Shown here one piece after another: positions 54,139 through 63,618 of a DNA stretch of 64,000 nt; the first letter of the stretch is position 1; each line of letters begins with the position of its first letter. The notes under the pieces are model-generated. The model had not been told where the DNA came from. It was given only the letters and a program-made list of their open reading frames with translations, and ran no database searches. Location of the stretch: the NCBI GenBank assembly GCA_002698785.1, contig PAAG01000019.1:344350-408349 (forward strand), written 5' to 3'. The position numbers were made by a program, and so were the translations under genes. Source of the DNA: Verrucomicrobiales bacterium (GTDB lineage: Bacteria; Verrucomicrobiota; Verrucomicrobiia; Verrucomicrobiales; DEV007).

Positions 54139-55236
54139 ATGAAGACAGCGAAAGTCTTGAGGATTGTATTTTGCGGCCCCGGAGACGTTGCGAAGGAATT
54201 GGAAATTGCAGCAAAGGTCATTCAAGACTGGAATTTGGACAATTTCGATCGGTTGAATTGCGGACTCCAACTTTCCAACTGGAAGACCGAAGCAGTGCCT
54301 TCAATGGAAGGACGCGGACAGGCAATGATCAATGATCAGTTGATCGATGAGGCGGATCTGATGGTCGCGGTTTTCTGGAAGCGGTTCGGAACTCCAACAG
54401 GAATGCATGATTCCGGCACGGAGGAGGAAGTTCAGCGAGCGATCGCCCGCCAAATACCGGTCTTGCTGTACTTCTCTGACATCGAAGCTCCAACAATCAA
54501 GGTCGATCAATTTCAGAGCGAAAAGCTGAGCGAGTTTCGCAGACGGGCAATGGAATGTGGATTACCCTGGTCTTTTCAAAGCCGTAAAAAATTCGAAGAC
54601 GCTTTCAGGAATCATCTCGATTTCAAAGTGAGAGAGTTGATCTACGAACAGAAAAACGCCACGGCATTCGAGCCGATAGCTGCAATCCACCAAACAGTGC
54701 AAGGTGACGGGAATGTCTCTGTCGTAGGAGACTCAAACCAGTTCAATTTTAACAACTCTGGCCCGAAGCAACCTACTATCAAGCTAGACTATGGTGACCA
54801 GTACCTTTCGCCCTCTCAGCAGAAGGAAGTTTCTGACCTAGTTCGCGAGTTGGCGGACCTGATAGAGGAAGTCAAAAGGAAGTCTCGCGGCCAAGCGATG
54901 AGTGAAGTCTGGAGCCGGCTGAAGAATCAGTTTAAAGTGGAAAAATACGAATTGCTTTCGCCAACTCAACTTCCGGATGTTCACGAATGGTACTTGGTGA
55001 GCAAAAGAATACTAATCAGAACATCCCGTCGCAAAAACTCCTCAGTTCACAAGAGCGCAAGAATCCCTGCAATCAAGGCTGCAATGAACAAGATGGGCCT
55101 GACCAACGAAGAATACTATCCGGAGATAGCGAATCGTCTCAAACTTCCTCAATTCAACTCTCTCAAAGATCTCAAACCCAAAGATCTGGAGCGAGTATAT
55201 ACACTAGTGCAGCGAGATCAGAAAAAATCTGGATGA
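54139..55236 (+). CDS. TIR-like/DUF4062-type protein with C-terminal ORF6C-like domain
   Basis: N-terminus LRIVFCGPGDVAKELEIAAKVIQDW...LIDEADLMVAVFWKRFGTPTGMHDSGTEEEVQRAI; linker VQGDGNVSVVGDSNQFNFNN; C-terminal QQKEVSDLVRELADLIEEVKRKSRGQAMSEVWSRLKNQFKVEKYELL. Confidence 0.65.
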   Translation: MKTAKVLRIVFCGPGDVAKELEIAAKVIQDWNLDNFDRLNCGLQLSNWKTEAVPSMEGRGQAMINDQLIDEADLMVAVFWKRFGTPTGMHDSGTEEEVQRAIARQIPVLLYFSDIEAPTIKVDQFQSEKLSEFRRRAMECGLPWSFQSRKKFEDAFRNHLDFKVRELIYEQKNATAFEPIAAIHQTVQGDGNVSVVGDSNQFNFNNSGPKQPTIKLDYGDQYLSPSQQKEVSDLVRELADLIEEVKRKSRGQAMSEVWSRLKNQFKVEKYELLSPTQLPDVHEWYLVSKRILIRTSRRKNSSVHKSARIPAIKAAMNKMGLTNEEYYPEIANRLKLPQFNSLKDLKPKDLERVYTLVQRDQKKSG

Positions 55237-55358
55237 ATTTCTGTCGTCAACGGCAAGGAACTGTATCCATTATTTCGGCCCGATCCAAATGCACTGGGGC
55301 AAATACTTTTGGCTTCTTTGTCAGGAATTAGTAGCATATTTTCGAAAGCATAAATCTC

Positions 55359-56732
55359 CTAGGCAGAGTTCTTTCGCTTCAAATTGTCTTCTACGCCTGT
55401 GAATTCCCAATCGGGTGGCGCTTCGAGGCCACCGGTAAGATAGGAACCATCAGGCGCCTTGAGTAGGTCGGACCCGTAAGTCATGGCTTCGATTAGTTCT
55501 GATTTCTGATCGTCATTCAGAGCTTCGATCCACGTTGGGGAGAATGCTGTGTTCTCGCAACCCTTTACGACCAACTGAAACAGGAGATTCCCGAGATTCT
55601 GGCCTTCACGGATAGATTGTTGCAGAGTCGAAATAAAGTATCGGCAGACTTCGTCGCTGCTCCTGTGCCACGCGAATAGAAATCCCCAACTATCTTCGGT
55701 CGGCGCGAAGGAAAAGGTCATCGAACTTCGATCACCGGTGAAGTCACCCAGGTCTTGAATGGGTTCGCCATTAAATCCCCAATCGGGGAAAAACCCGCCG
55801 GAAAAAACCACGGTGGGTGCAATCTTAGACCGGAAGAAAACGTAGCGGATATCCGAGAAGTTCCCTCTTCGATGGGACTCGTCGAAGTGAGATTTCTCGC
55901 GCTCAAGGTATTGTTGTCCCATGCCATTCCCTTTGAGCGAGTTCTCCATGAACGCCCGCGTTGCGGTGCTTCCCGAGAATCTTGACAGTTGGTTGCGGAG
56001 AGACTCCACCACAAAGTTCTTCGCGGAAAGTTGCTTCAGGATCGAGCGATAAGCATAGAGGAAAGCTTGCTCGTCGGTAGGCTTCAGCGGTGCATTGTCT
56101 ATTGCCTGGAAAACGAGATTGTCATGAAACATGCACAGCCCCCGAAATGTTGAGAACGAGTTTATGTGTGTGCGGGCGAACGATGCCTTTCCCTTTGATT
56201 TCTTTATGTCGCCGAACGAAAGCGAAGGACTGTACACGTAGCCATCCACGTCAATGGACGACAGTGCTTGACCTCGCTGAATCGAGTGGGCGTCGATGAC
56301 CTCGCAGCATGACTCCGTAACGTCATAGAAAAGGCATTTTCCTCCGTCCTTGATCTTCTTCTGGTCGGAGAGCCACTCGTGCAAGTTGATCTCGGACACG
56401 ACCGGGACCGGTTGCGGTTCATCCGTATGCAATTCCTCAGCATCCGTGTAGCCCACGAACACCAAAGACAATCCGTCTTGCTGGCACTCATCGAAGCTCT
56501 TCAAACCAAGATCCTTGTTCTTGAAATCATCGCGATCCACCGCAACTGGTTGCGTTTCCACTTTGTCGATCTTCCACCCGGCCTGCCGTACTTTGTAGGA
56601 TGCCTTGATCATCGCAGATGTCGGATCTGATTCTAAAACCCAGACGTGAGCGAGGGCACCATCGATCCTCGAATCGATGGCCGATCCCGGTTCGGGGCTG
56701 GTTTCAAACATCACGAAGTACGTCTGCGGCAT
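55359..56732 (-). CDS. Hypothetical protein
   Basis: Long ORF starting MPQTYFVMFETSPEPGSAIDSRIDGALAHVWVLESD; no recognised motif. Confidence 0.6.
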   Translation of the reverse strand: MPQTYFVMFETSPEPGSAIDSRIDGALAHVWVLESDPTSAMIKASYKVRQAGWKIDKVETQPVAVDRDDFKNKDLGLKSFDECQQDGLSLVFVGYTDAEELHTDEPQPVPVVSEINLHEWLSDQKKIKDGGKCLFYDVTESCCEVIDAHSIQRGQALSSIDVDGYVYSPSLSFGDIKKSKGKASFARTHINSFSTFRGLCMFHDNLVFQAIDNAPLKPTDEQAFLYAYRSILKQLSAKNFVVESLRNQLSRFSGSTATRAFMENSLKGNGMGQQYLEREKSHFDESHRRGNFSDIRYVFFRSKIAPTVVFSGGFFPDWGFNGEPIQDLGDFTGDRSSMTFSFAPTEDSWGFLFAWHRSSDEVCRYFISTLQQSIREGQNLGNLLFQLVVKGCENTAFSPTWIEALNDDQKSELIEAMTYGSDLLKAPDGSYLTGGLEAPPDWEFTGVEDNLKRKNSA

Positions 56733-56989
56733 CCCGTAAGAACCGGTCGGAAGCCGATTCGTCAATTTTGAAAATAAGTTTACGAACCTTGCCAACTATT
56801 GTTTCCAGTGTGATTTCGCTGACCGTCATCTCCACATTCACGCATCGTGAGCGTCTTTTAAGACTCAATTGATTGCTCGATACCACGCTGTAGTTCCAAG
56901 ATTAGCGTCAATGCTCGTGGCCTGTTTCGTTGCTTGCAATGACTATCCTTTTCATCTTAATCCCCCTTTTTTGCCTGCGTCCTTAACTT

Positions 56990-57175
56990 TTGATGGAACA
57001 CGGCCGAAGGAATTTGATCAACACTTATAGCGCGACCAGTCCAGCAGAATTCTTCGCCACAGACATAGATATGTTCTTCGAAAGTCCCAATTTTCTCCTC
57101 GAGCAGCATTCGGCGCTCTACGAAGACTTTTTAGATTCCGCCCGGTGGAATTCCGTGTTGTGGGTATTGGGCTGA
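56990..57175 (+). pseudogene. C-terminal remnant of an MtfA/M90-like zinc peptidase
   Basis: INTYSATSPAEFFATDIDMFFESPNFLLEQHSALYEDFL resembles the AxxNPAEFFA...FFExPxxLxxxHPxLYxxL tail of M90 peptidases; no HExxH part upstream. Confidence 0.5.
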
Positions 57176-57202
57176 CGTTTCCCTTAAATAGAATTTCGAA
57201 CA

Positions 57203-57433
57203 CTATTCCTTGAGCCCTTCCACCAATTGGCCAATCTCCACACCGCACGCTTCGCAGTAGAAGAGCGTCTCCACAAAATCCAGACGCCTTTCGCCCAACT
57301 CTGCCTTCGACACATAGCTCTGCGGTTTCTCCAGCTTTTCAGCCAGTTCAACCTGAGTCAGCCCGGCATCGATACGCATCTGCCGCAGCAGAGCACGAAA
57401 TCGTTTTTGCCGGGGTGAGTAATCCATTGGCAC
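57203..57433 (-). CDS. Small XRE-family HTH protein
   Basis: [44 protein letters not shown]. Confidence 0.8.
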   Translation of the reverse strand: MPMDYSPRQKRFRALLRQMRIDAGLTQVELAEKLEKPQSYVSKAELGERRLDFVETLFYCEACGVEIGQLVEGLKE

Positions 57434-57537
57434 GAAGTTTCGCGCCGCGTTTACAATAACCCATTTTAGGATATTTTTACTTTGTAATCCTGGGGATCCG
57501 CAATCATAGTGGACCCCTCATTTGAACACCCTGTGCT

Positions 57538-57897
57538 ATGAAACAACTTTTCCCGGCTATTTGTGTTTGCCTCTTCTTATCAGCCTGCGGTGGGCCTAGC
57601 AAAGCGGAGCTACGCGCAGAACTGCAACAGATTGAAGGTGAGTTGATGCAACTGGAGATGATGGCATACGATGCTCGTTCCCGGATGAGCCAGGCAGAAT
57701 GGCAGAGTTTCCTCGGTGGATTCGCTGCAGGATTCGGAGCCGTGAGCGGCGATGGCAACATGACACTGGCCGGAGGAAATGCGATCGCCGGTGCGTCCGG
57801 CGAGTTCGATCGTGCCCGATTCAATCTTCAGCAGATTCAGGCCAGATACAACCAACTCGCCGCACGACACAGTGAAATCCGGAAGCGTTTGTATTGA
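57538..57897 (+). CDS. Putative lipoprotein with coiled coil
   Basis: MKQLFPAICVCLFLSACGGPSKAELRAELQQIEGEL (lipobox LSAC). Confidence 0.6.
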   Translation: MKQLFPAICVCLFLSACGGPSKAELRAELQQIEGELMQLEMMAYDARSRMSQAEWQSFLGGFAAGFGAVSGDGNMTLAGGNAIAGASGEFDRARFNLQQIQARYNQLAARHSEIRKRLY

Positions 57898-58685
57898 TCT
57901 ACAAAAACCTCATGAAGATCGCGTGCCCACACTGCCACGGGAATATCGAGGTCGGACCCGATTGGCTTGGGCAACAGGCCGCATGCCCTCACTGTAGTGA
58001 GAACTTTCTCGTCCCCAATGTCCCCTCTTCTAGCGAAGCATCCGAAGCCCCAACTCCAGCCTATACAGATTTGGCACCCCGGGGGAATTTGAGGACTCCC
58101 GTTGTCCCTCGAAGAGCTTTTGCCATTGGGGGAGGCATATTGCTTCTCCTTGCAATCGCCGTGGCGGTCATTACGAACGGAATGGGATTGTTCGGATCCA
58201 ATACGCTCCGTAGAGGCGACGACGGGAAGTGGGACCTGCAACGATTTTCGAATCGCCCGGAAGAGGAGCGGATCTATATCGCCCAGTTGATCGAGATCTG
58301 GGATTCGCTTCGCGACGTTAGGTGGTCATGGACCAACTTGGAGCGAATGAGCACCTTCCCCTATGGCGAATACTGGCAGGGGATGAATGCGGACCGGGCG
58401 CAGGCTGCGTTACGTGGAATGCAGTATTCTGCTGCCGATATCGGAGGTGAAGTGAAGGGTCTCGTGAACAGCTACAACGAGCTTCAACGTGTCTCGGAAC
58501 CGCTCTTGGCTGCTCGTCCCGACCTAGCAGAACCGCATGACGCGCTCCGGCTGAGCGCGGATCTCGAATACGAAGTAACCAATCCGCAAGTCGCCTACGA
58601 ATTCGAATCCTTGGCTGGAGCAATTGAAGCGATGTTCGAGGCGCTGGGTATCACCGTCCCAAAGCCGAAAACCCCGGGTCCGTGA
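57894..58685 (+). CDS. Zinc-ribbon plus transmembrane protein
   Basis: CPHCHGNIEVGPDWLGQQAACPHCSENFLVP followed by AFAIGGGILLLLAIAVAVITNG. Confidence 0.65.
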   Translation: MIYKNLMKIACPHCHGNIEVGPDWLGQQAACPHCSENFLVPNVPSSSEASEAPTPAYTDLAPRGNLRTPVVPRRAFAIGGGILLLLAIAVAVITNGMGLFGSNTLRRGDDGKWDLQRFSNRPEEERIYIAQLIEIWDSLRDVRWSWTNLERMSTFPYGEYWQGMNADRAQAALRGMQYSAADIGGEVKGLVNSYNELQRVSEPLLAARPDLAEPHDALRLSADLEYEVTNPQVAYEFESLAGAIEAMFEALGITVPKPKTPGP

Positions 58686-59398
58686 AAAAAGAAAAACCAA
58701 AGAAGAAGGTCGGAAAGTTCGAGAGAATCGTGATCCGTTTCATTCTCGGATTTATTCTCTTCCTGATCTTGTTCACGGCATTCCTCAACAGCCCTTTGGT
58801 CGACCTTCCGATTTTCCACCAGCCGATGCGGGGTAGTAATTCCTTCCACCCAGAGAATGAATCTCTCTCCGAAATCGCCACAGCGATCGAGTCGATGCCG
58901 CAAGCACACCATCGAATTCACGACGCCGACAGAGAGAACGATTACGTGATGCTTCTCTTCACCGGAGAGAACAGTGTGCAGGTCCGTGAAATCCCAGATC
59001 ACCCAGGGCTTTACCAAATCGATGTCACCCGATACGGAGTTGTCTACGATCAACTCCCCTCCGATCCCGGCACCCGAAACGCATTGACTCTCGTCATGAA
59101 TCTGGGCACCGAGTTTGAAAATGGGAAGTGGAAGCTGGTCCACGCCAAGGGAGGTTCCGTGGAACAGGTGACCAAGCCGGGGGAGTCCACCCCAAGAGAG
59201 AATACAACCGCATCGATACCACTGGGGGAAGCGATGTGGCACGGCCAACTGGTAGTCGATTTTCTGAACGGAGAAGCTCCCGATCCAAAGATCGAGAATG
59301 AGAACAGCTCCCGCTATCGCTTCCTTGAGGAATCCTTTCTCCAGGAACACCGGAAGATCGAAGGCATTCGCGCCCAGGGAATCCGTTTACCGGAGTGA
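58682..59398 (+). CDS. Hypothetical membrane-anchored protein
   Basis: GTG start; KKKVGKFERIVIRFILGFILFLILFTAFLN; ATGA-like overlap with the previous gene. Confidence 0.55.
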   Translation: MKKEKPKKKVGKFERIVIRFILGFILFLILFTAFLNSPLVDLPIFHQPMRGSNSFHPENESLSEIATAIESMPQAHHRIHDADRENDYVMLLFTGENSVQVREIPDHPGLYQIDVTRYGVVYDQLPSDPGTRNALTLVMNLGTEFENGKWKLVHAKGGSVEQVTKPGESTPRENTTASIPLGEAMWHGQLVVDFLNGEAPDPKIENENSSRYRFLEESFLQEHRKIEGIRAQGIRLPE

Positions 59399-59421
59399 GC
59401 CAGTTGGGCCCGCTGAGGCAC

Positions 59422-60573
59422 TTACATGAAGAAGCGATACGACTGCTGCGAAGGATCCTCGTCCGGCAACCAGCGCAGGATCTCTCCCACCTTCCTGAAT
59501 GCCGTGATCGTGATAGGGAGCGTGGCGTCGATCTGGACGTTGTTCCAGTTCGTCTTGGTTAGCGTCAGAATTTCCTCCACGAGATGCGCCATTGGAGAGC
59601 CGGCGTCAGCAACTCGCATGTGCAGTGAGCGCGGAACATACATCCCGGGATATTCCTCGTAGAAATTCACGGAACCCCGCGTGTATATGATCGCATTCAC
59701 ATAGTCAGCCTCAAGCCACGTTCCGCGCAGCGGCGGATAGTAACCTTGTCGAAAGAGCCGGGTAAAGCTCCGGTCGAGTAGGAGGAAATCCCTCAATTCG
59801 ATTCCAACGTCGTCGAGACCTGCATGGAATCCTTCCGCTTCGCCTGCTTCGAAATCCGAGGTCTTGTGGATTACCACTCTCGCCGGGGTCGTATTGTGTT
59901 CTCTTCGGTAAGTGCGAATGCAGTTGCGCATGAGCTGCTCGGCATCCTCTTGAGAGAGGTGAGGTTGTTTATCAGCTGACGACACAACCGCTTCCATTCC
60001 TTTGACGGTCAAGCCATGTCCGCGCCCATTGAAAACCTGAGCTACTGCCGTTTTCACTGAGGTCTTGTCGGTCGATACAAAGAACGAGATCCCTATGAAA
60101 CAAGTCTGGTAGTCCGTCTCGGGACGTGGCACGCGATAAGGAAATCCTCCGGCCTTGTAATAAAGCGCGGTGAAGAAATTCCAGGCTCTCGTAGCCTCAT
60201 CCTGAAGACTCTTGCACTGCCCTTGCTCGTCTCGCTCCCCTTTCCGAAGTTTCGGGTCATACTCGACGGGCGGATGAACTGGAGCGGCTTCCCGCATCGA
60301 AGTGCAGCACCCTTCAACAGATCATGGAACTCGGCCTTGATCCGCTTCTTTCCGTTCTTCCGCCCCGCTTCTGCTACCGTGATGATCTCGAGCAGTTCCA
60401 CCGGCATCGAGACTAAAATGACGTCAGGCGAGATCTTCGACAGCTTCGAGAAAGAGTTCCACCAGATTTCTGACAACGGTCTCATAGGCGTCACGTAGCA
60501 ATGAAGAGTCCGCGACCAACTTTCCCTCAGAAGAGCCGGAACCTGCCTTCTGGATAACACAAGGGGGAATCAC
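59422..60573 (-). pseudogene. Truncated and frameshifted prokaryotic Argonaute (partial MID plus PIWI)
   Basis: Frame 1: DAYETVVRNLVELFLEAVEDLA(stop at 60424-60426); frame 2: PDVILVSMPVELLEII...RIKAEFHDLLKGAALRCGKPLQFIRPSS; back to frame 1 near 60260: YDPKLRKG...SLQDEATRAWNFFTALYYKAGGFPYRVP...CFIGISFFVS...VVIHKTSDFEAGEAEGF...LFRQGYYPPLRGTWL...YTRGSVNFYEEYPGMYVPRSL...TKTNWNNVQIDATLPITI. Confidence 0.75.
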
Positions 60574-60905
60574 TTACTTGTCGAAGATTGATCGTCCAAA
60601 ATCGAGGTTCTCCAAAATTCGGGCGTCTCGTATTTTCGTTCATCGACAGATTCCGACGACTCTGCTTCCGCACTGATGAAAATCTCTTTGGCCTTCTGAA
60701 TTCTGCCACGGATTCTGGCGCGGACGGTAATCAGGACGGGTTCATCCCGGCTCCAGCTAAACAAATCCTTTTCGTCAGGCATAAGGCCCTCCGGAGTCAG
60801 GAAGGAGATTTCATCCTCATTGAATCCGGCAGCCTTGAGCTGATCGACGACTCGCCCCGCCTGTGATAACGAAAAAGCTATGAACGATAGGGTTTCCTTC
60901 GGCAT
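60570..60905 (-). CDS. Hypothetical protein (stress-protein-like fold suspected)
   Basis: AFSLSQAGRVVDQLKAAGFNEDEISFLTPEG. Confidence 0.45.
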   Translation of the reverse strand: MPKETLSFIAFSLSQAGRVVDQLKAAGFNEDEISFLTPEGLMPDEKDLFSWSRDEPVLITVRARIRGRIQKAKEIFISAEAESSESVDERKYETPEFWRTSILDDQSSTSK

Positions 60906-60944
60906 ACTGATCGTGTCCGTTCCCGGCTCGTGACGAAACCGGCG

Positions 60945-62144
60945 TTACTCCGCGGTTTTCTTCGTTTTTATCTTTAGTTGGTTGTCTACGCTCGCGCTTC
61001 CCACGTTTCGATTCGCGATCTCGGAGATGATGCTCTTCTCTTCCTCGGTTGCAACAAGCCCGCTCAAAGTAGTCATCCCATCCTTCGTAATGACGCTTAC
61101 GTTGCGAGCATACAAAGATATCTCCTTAAGTGCCCGGATCTCTTTCTTGATTGCCATCGTGGAGGCCAGGTCCTCTTGGCCATCGCTCGGAGTGCCCAGA
61201 AATTTCCTGTTCCCGGATTGCGATTCGTCATAAATCGGATACATCGGAATCGAGTAAGCGGCAAAGACACTGTCAATCACTGAGGTTCGGGAAAAGTCAG
61301 GCCACTCACTTGCAGTGAAGTGCGGTGCGGTTTCCAGTTGTTTCCTGGTCGTATCAAGGTGCAGTCCCGTACGATTCCTGTTGAACCGGAAGAAACCCGG
61401 CGGAATGGCATTGAGTTGGTCCGTGATGCCCAGGAATTCGCTCGTGGTTACAATCATCACCGTCAAGCGACCGGAGGCCAGGTCTGCAAGTATCCCGGTA
61501 ACTTCGCCGATGGGTGCTTCCTGCAAATCCGTCACCTTCATTCCCATCAGTTGGCTGGCACGCTGGATATAATTGAGACGTGAAACCGGAATGAGTTCTG
61601 TAGACTGCCCTGTTGAAATTTGTGCGACGAAGTCGAAAGCCGATTCCTGGTCGAAACGCTTGTACAGGGCGAAGAGTTGTTCGTAGGAGAACGATTCCGA
61701 CCACTTCGCCGGATCGAGGGGAGGTGCGCTTTTCAGCTTCTCGTTTCCAGTACCAAGAATCAGGTATTTCTTCGCTGAATCGTGAGTAAGCGCAGCGGGC
61801 GGTATGGCGGTTTCAGTTCGCTCAATTCCCAGGAATCCGCCCGTGGAGAGGATGACCGCAACGATGCGGCCCGATTCCACGTCCACTGCCAGTTCCCGGA
61901 CAGACCCCAGAGTCTCTTCATCCTTGTTCTTGACCTCCCTGCCGATGAGTTCGCTGACTTTATCGACGATGATCAGTCCGGGTTGTATCGCGCTTGGTTC
62001 ATACCGTTGTTCCGGACGGTCAGGACCTAGCGTTAGAGTCGATTGGTTGTTTTCAGTTTGCGCCGATACGACGAGGGGAACTACGGAGATGGCAGCGACG
62101 CCCAAAATGGTGAAAATGTTATATTGAAGCACATCTGATTTCAT
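60945..62144 (-). CDS. PRC-barrel (two copies) plus C-terminal BON domain protein with signal peptide
   Basis: VDKVSELIGREVKNKDEETLGSVRELAVDVESGRIVAVIL; LMGMKVTDLQEAPIGEVTGILADLASGRLTVMIV; BON-like YARNVSVITKDGMTTLSGLVATEEEKSIISEIA. Confidence 0.75.
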   Translation of the reverse strand: MKSDVLQYNIFTILGVAAISVVPLVVSAQTENNQSTLTLGPDRPEQRYEPSAIQPGLIIVDKVSELIGREVKNKDEETLGSVRELAVDVESGRIVAVILSTGGFLGIERTETAIPPAALTHDSAKKYLILGTGNEKLKSAPPLDPAKWSESFSYEQLFALYKRFDQESAFDFVAQISTGQSTELIPVSRLNYIQRASQLMGMKVTDLQEAPIGEVTGILADLASGRLTVMIVTTSEFLGITDQLNAIPPGFFRFNRNRTGLHLDTTRKQLETAPHFTASEWPDFSRTSVIDSVFAAYSIPMYPIYDESQSGNRKFLGTPSDGQEDLASTMAIKKEIRALKEISLYARNVSVITKDGMTTLSGLVATEEEKSIISEIANRNVGSASVDNQLKIKTKKTAE

Positions 62145-62475
62145 GAGGGAATTTTGTTAAGTAAGCGTGAGAATCGCTCAGTTGTAGCCGACCATATAGG
62201 GGCCAACTGCCGGAAGCCATGGGGTGATACCCTACTTGTGAGAATACAGTCCGCCGGGGTGGCTCCCATGAAGCAGTGCTACGCTCCAAGCCGGGTGAAC
62301 TCTCAAAGAGGTGGGGTTATTGCCCATGGACATCGGTCAACCAGCGCCGACACTGATGAATTGCTGACGGTCGAGCCGAATCGGTCGAGAGATTCCCTAC
62401 CCCTCATCTTCCCTGAAAAGAGCAAATCACAAACAAAACGAAATCGTTTCGTTTTCCCGGTCCTACCGGACGGCA

Positions 62476-63618
62476 TTGCAGAAAAGCTTGCGGGATTCAG
62501 AAACGCCCCCTGATCCCGCACGACTCCGAAGACTTGGCAACCGGGCGTTGAAGCTCGGAATCGATTTACTCGGGCTCGCAGGGATTCACGAAAGCTCCCT
62601 TGTCGCGCTGGAGAAAAACGGTATACCCGACCGGAAAAAGAGAGACCGGACCCGGCGCGGCACCGCTTTCTTTGATCTGGTATTGGCACCGATCGAGGAG
62701 AGCCGCTTCATCGCGTCCGAAGCGAACAGCCGGTTTGAAACCATTATCGAAACTTTGACCTGCCGCACCGAAGCGCTCGACCGCTCAAACAAGAAACTTC
62801 AGGTAGAAATCGCCAGGCGCAAGAAGGTCGAGGACTCTTTGCGGACAAGCGAGACCACCACAGGGATCCTGCTCAAGCAGGCCCGCGCGATGCAGGAGCA
62901 GATGCGCTCCCTTTCCCATCGCCTCATTACCGCTCAAGAAGATGAGCGAAGAAGAATCAGCCGGGAATTGCACGACGTCATCGCGCAGACTCTTGCCGCG
63001 ATCAATGTTCAACTCGCTGTCTTACGATCGGTGAGCGCTGCAAACGCCGACGACCTTCATGAAAAGATCGAAGCTACCGAGCTCCTCGTGGAACAATCGG
63101 TTGAGATCGTGCATCGTTTCGCTGCTGAATTACGGCCCGTCGTCCTTGACGATTTAGGGCTCATTCCTGCGCTGAGATCCTACATCGATTCATTCACCGA
63201 CCACTACGATATCCCCGTACAAATTTCCGCTTCTCCTACGGTTGAGGAATTGGACAGCACTGCGCTTACGACAATATTCCGAATCGCTCAAGAGGCCCTG
63301 ACCAATATCGCACGACACTCCCAGGCGAGCCTGGTGAAGTTCACCCTTCGCCCGACCAAGAGATCGTTCCGAATGAAGATCGCCGACAATGGGCTAGGAT
63401 TTTCCACGACGATCCTGACAACCACTTGCGACTACAGAAGGCTCGGCATTCTTGGAATGCGGGAGCGCGCCGAGATGGTGGGGGGATCCTTTCGGATCGA
63501 TTCCACCGACGGTGAAGGAACGGTAATCCTTGTCGACATTCCGCGCCCCTCGGGCGTCCCGGCAGATCTTTCGCAGATCGAGCCGACCCCTGGTAAACCG
63601 ACGAAAAAGACAACATGA
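62476..63618 (+). CDS. NarL-type sensor histidine kinase
   Basis: SHRLITAQEDERRRISRELHDVIAQTLAAINVQLAVL (HisKA_3 H-box), IFRIAQEALTNIARHSQASLV, LGILGMRERAEMVGGSFRIDS. The start codon is uncertain. Confidence 0.8.
   Translation: MQKSLRDSETPPDPARLRRLGNRALKLGIDLLGLAGIHESSLVALEKNGIPDRKKRDRTRRGTAFFDLVLAPIEESRFIASEANSRFETIIETLTCRTEALDRSNKKLQVEIARRKKVEDSLRTSETTTGILLKQARAMQEQMRSLSHRLITAQEDERRRISRELHDVIAQTLAAINVQLAVLRSVSAANADDLHEKIEATELLVEQSVEIVHRFAAELRPVVLDDLGLIPALRSYIDSFTDHYDIPVQISASPTVEELDSTALTTIFRIAQEALTNIARHSQASLVKFTLRPTKRSFRMKIADNGLGFSTTILTTTCDYRRLGILGMRERAEMVGGSFRIDSTDGEGTVILVDIPRPSGVPADLSQIEPTPGKPTKKTT

Noticed and set aside
62154-62513. 119-aa plus-strand ORF upstream of the histidine kinase
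   Set aside because: No motif; overlaps the likely kinase start/leader; the sequence could be non-coding or a remnant, insufficient support.
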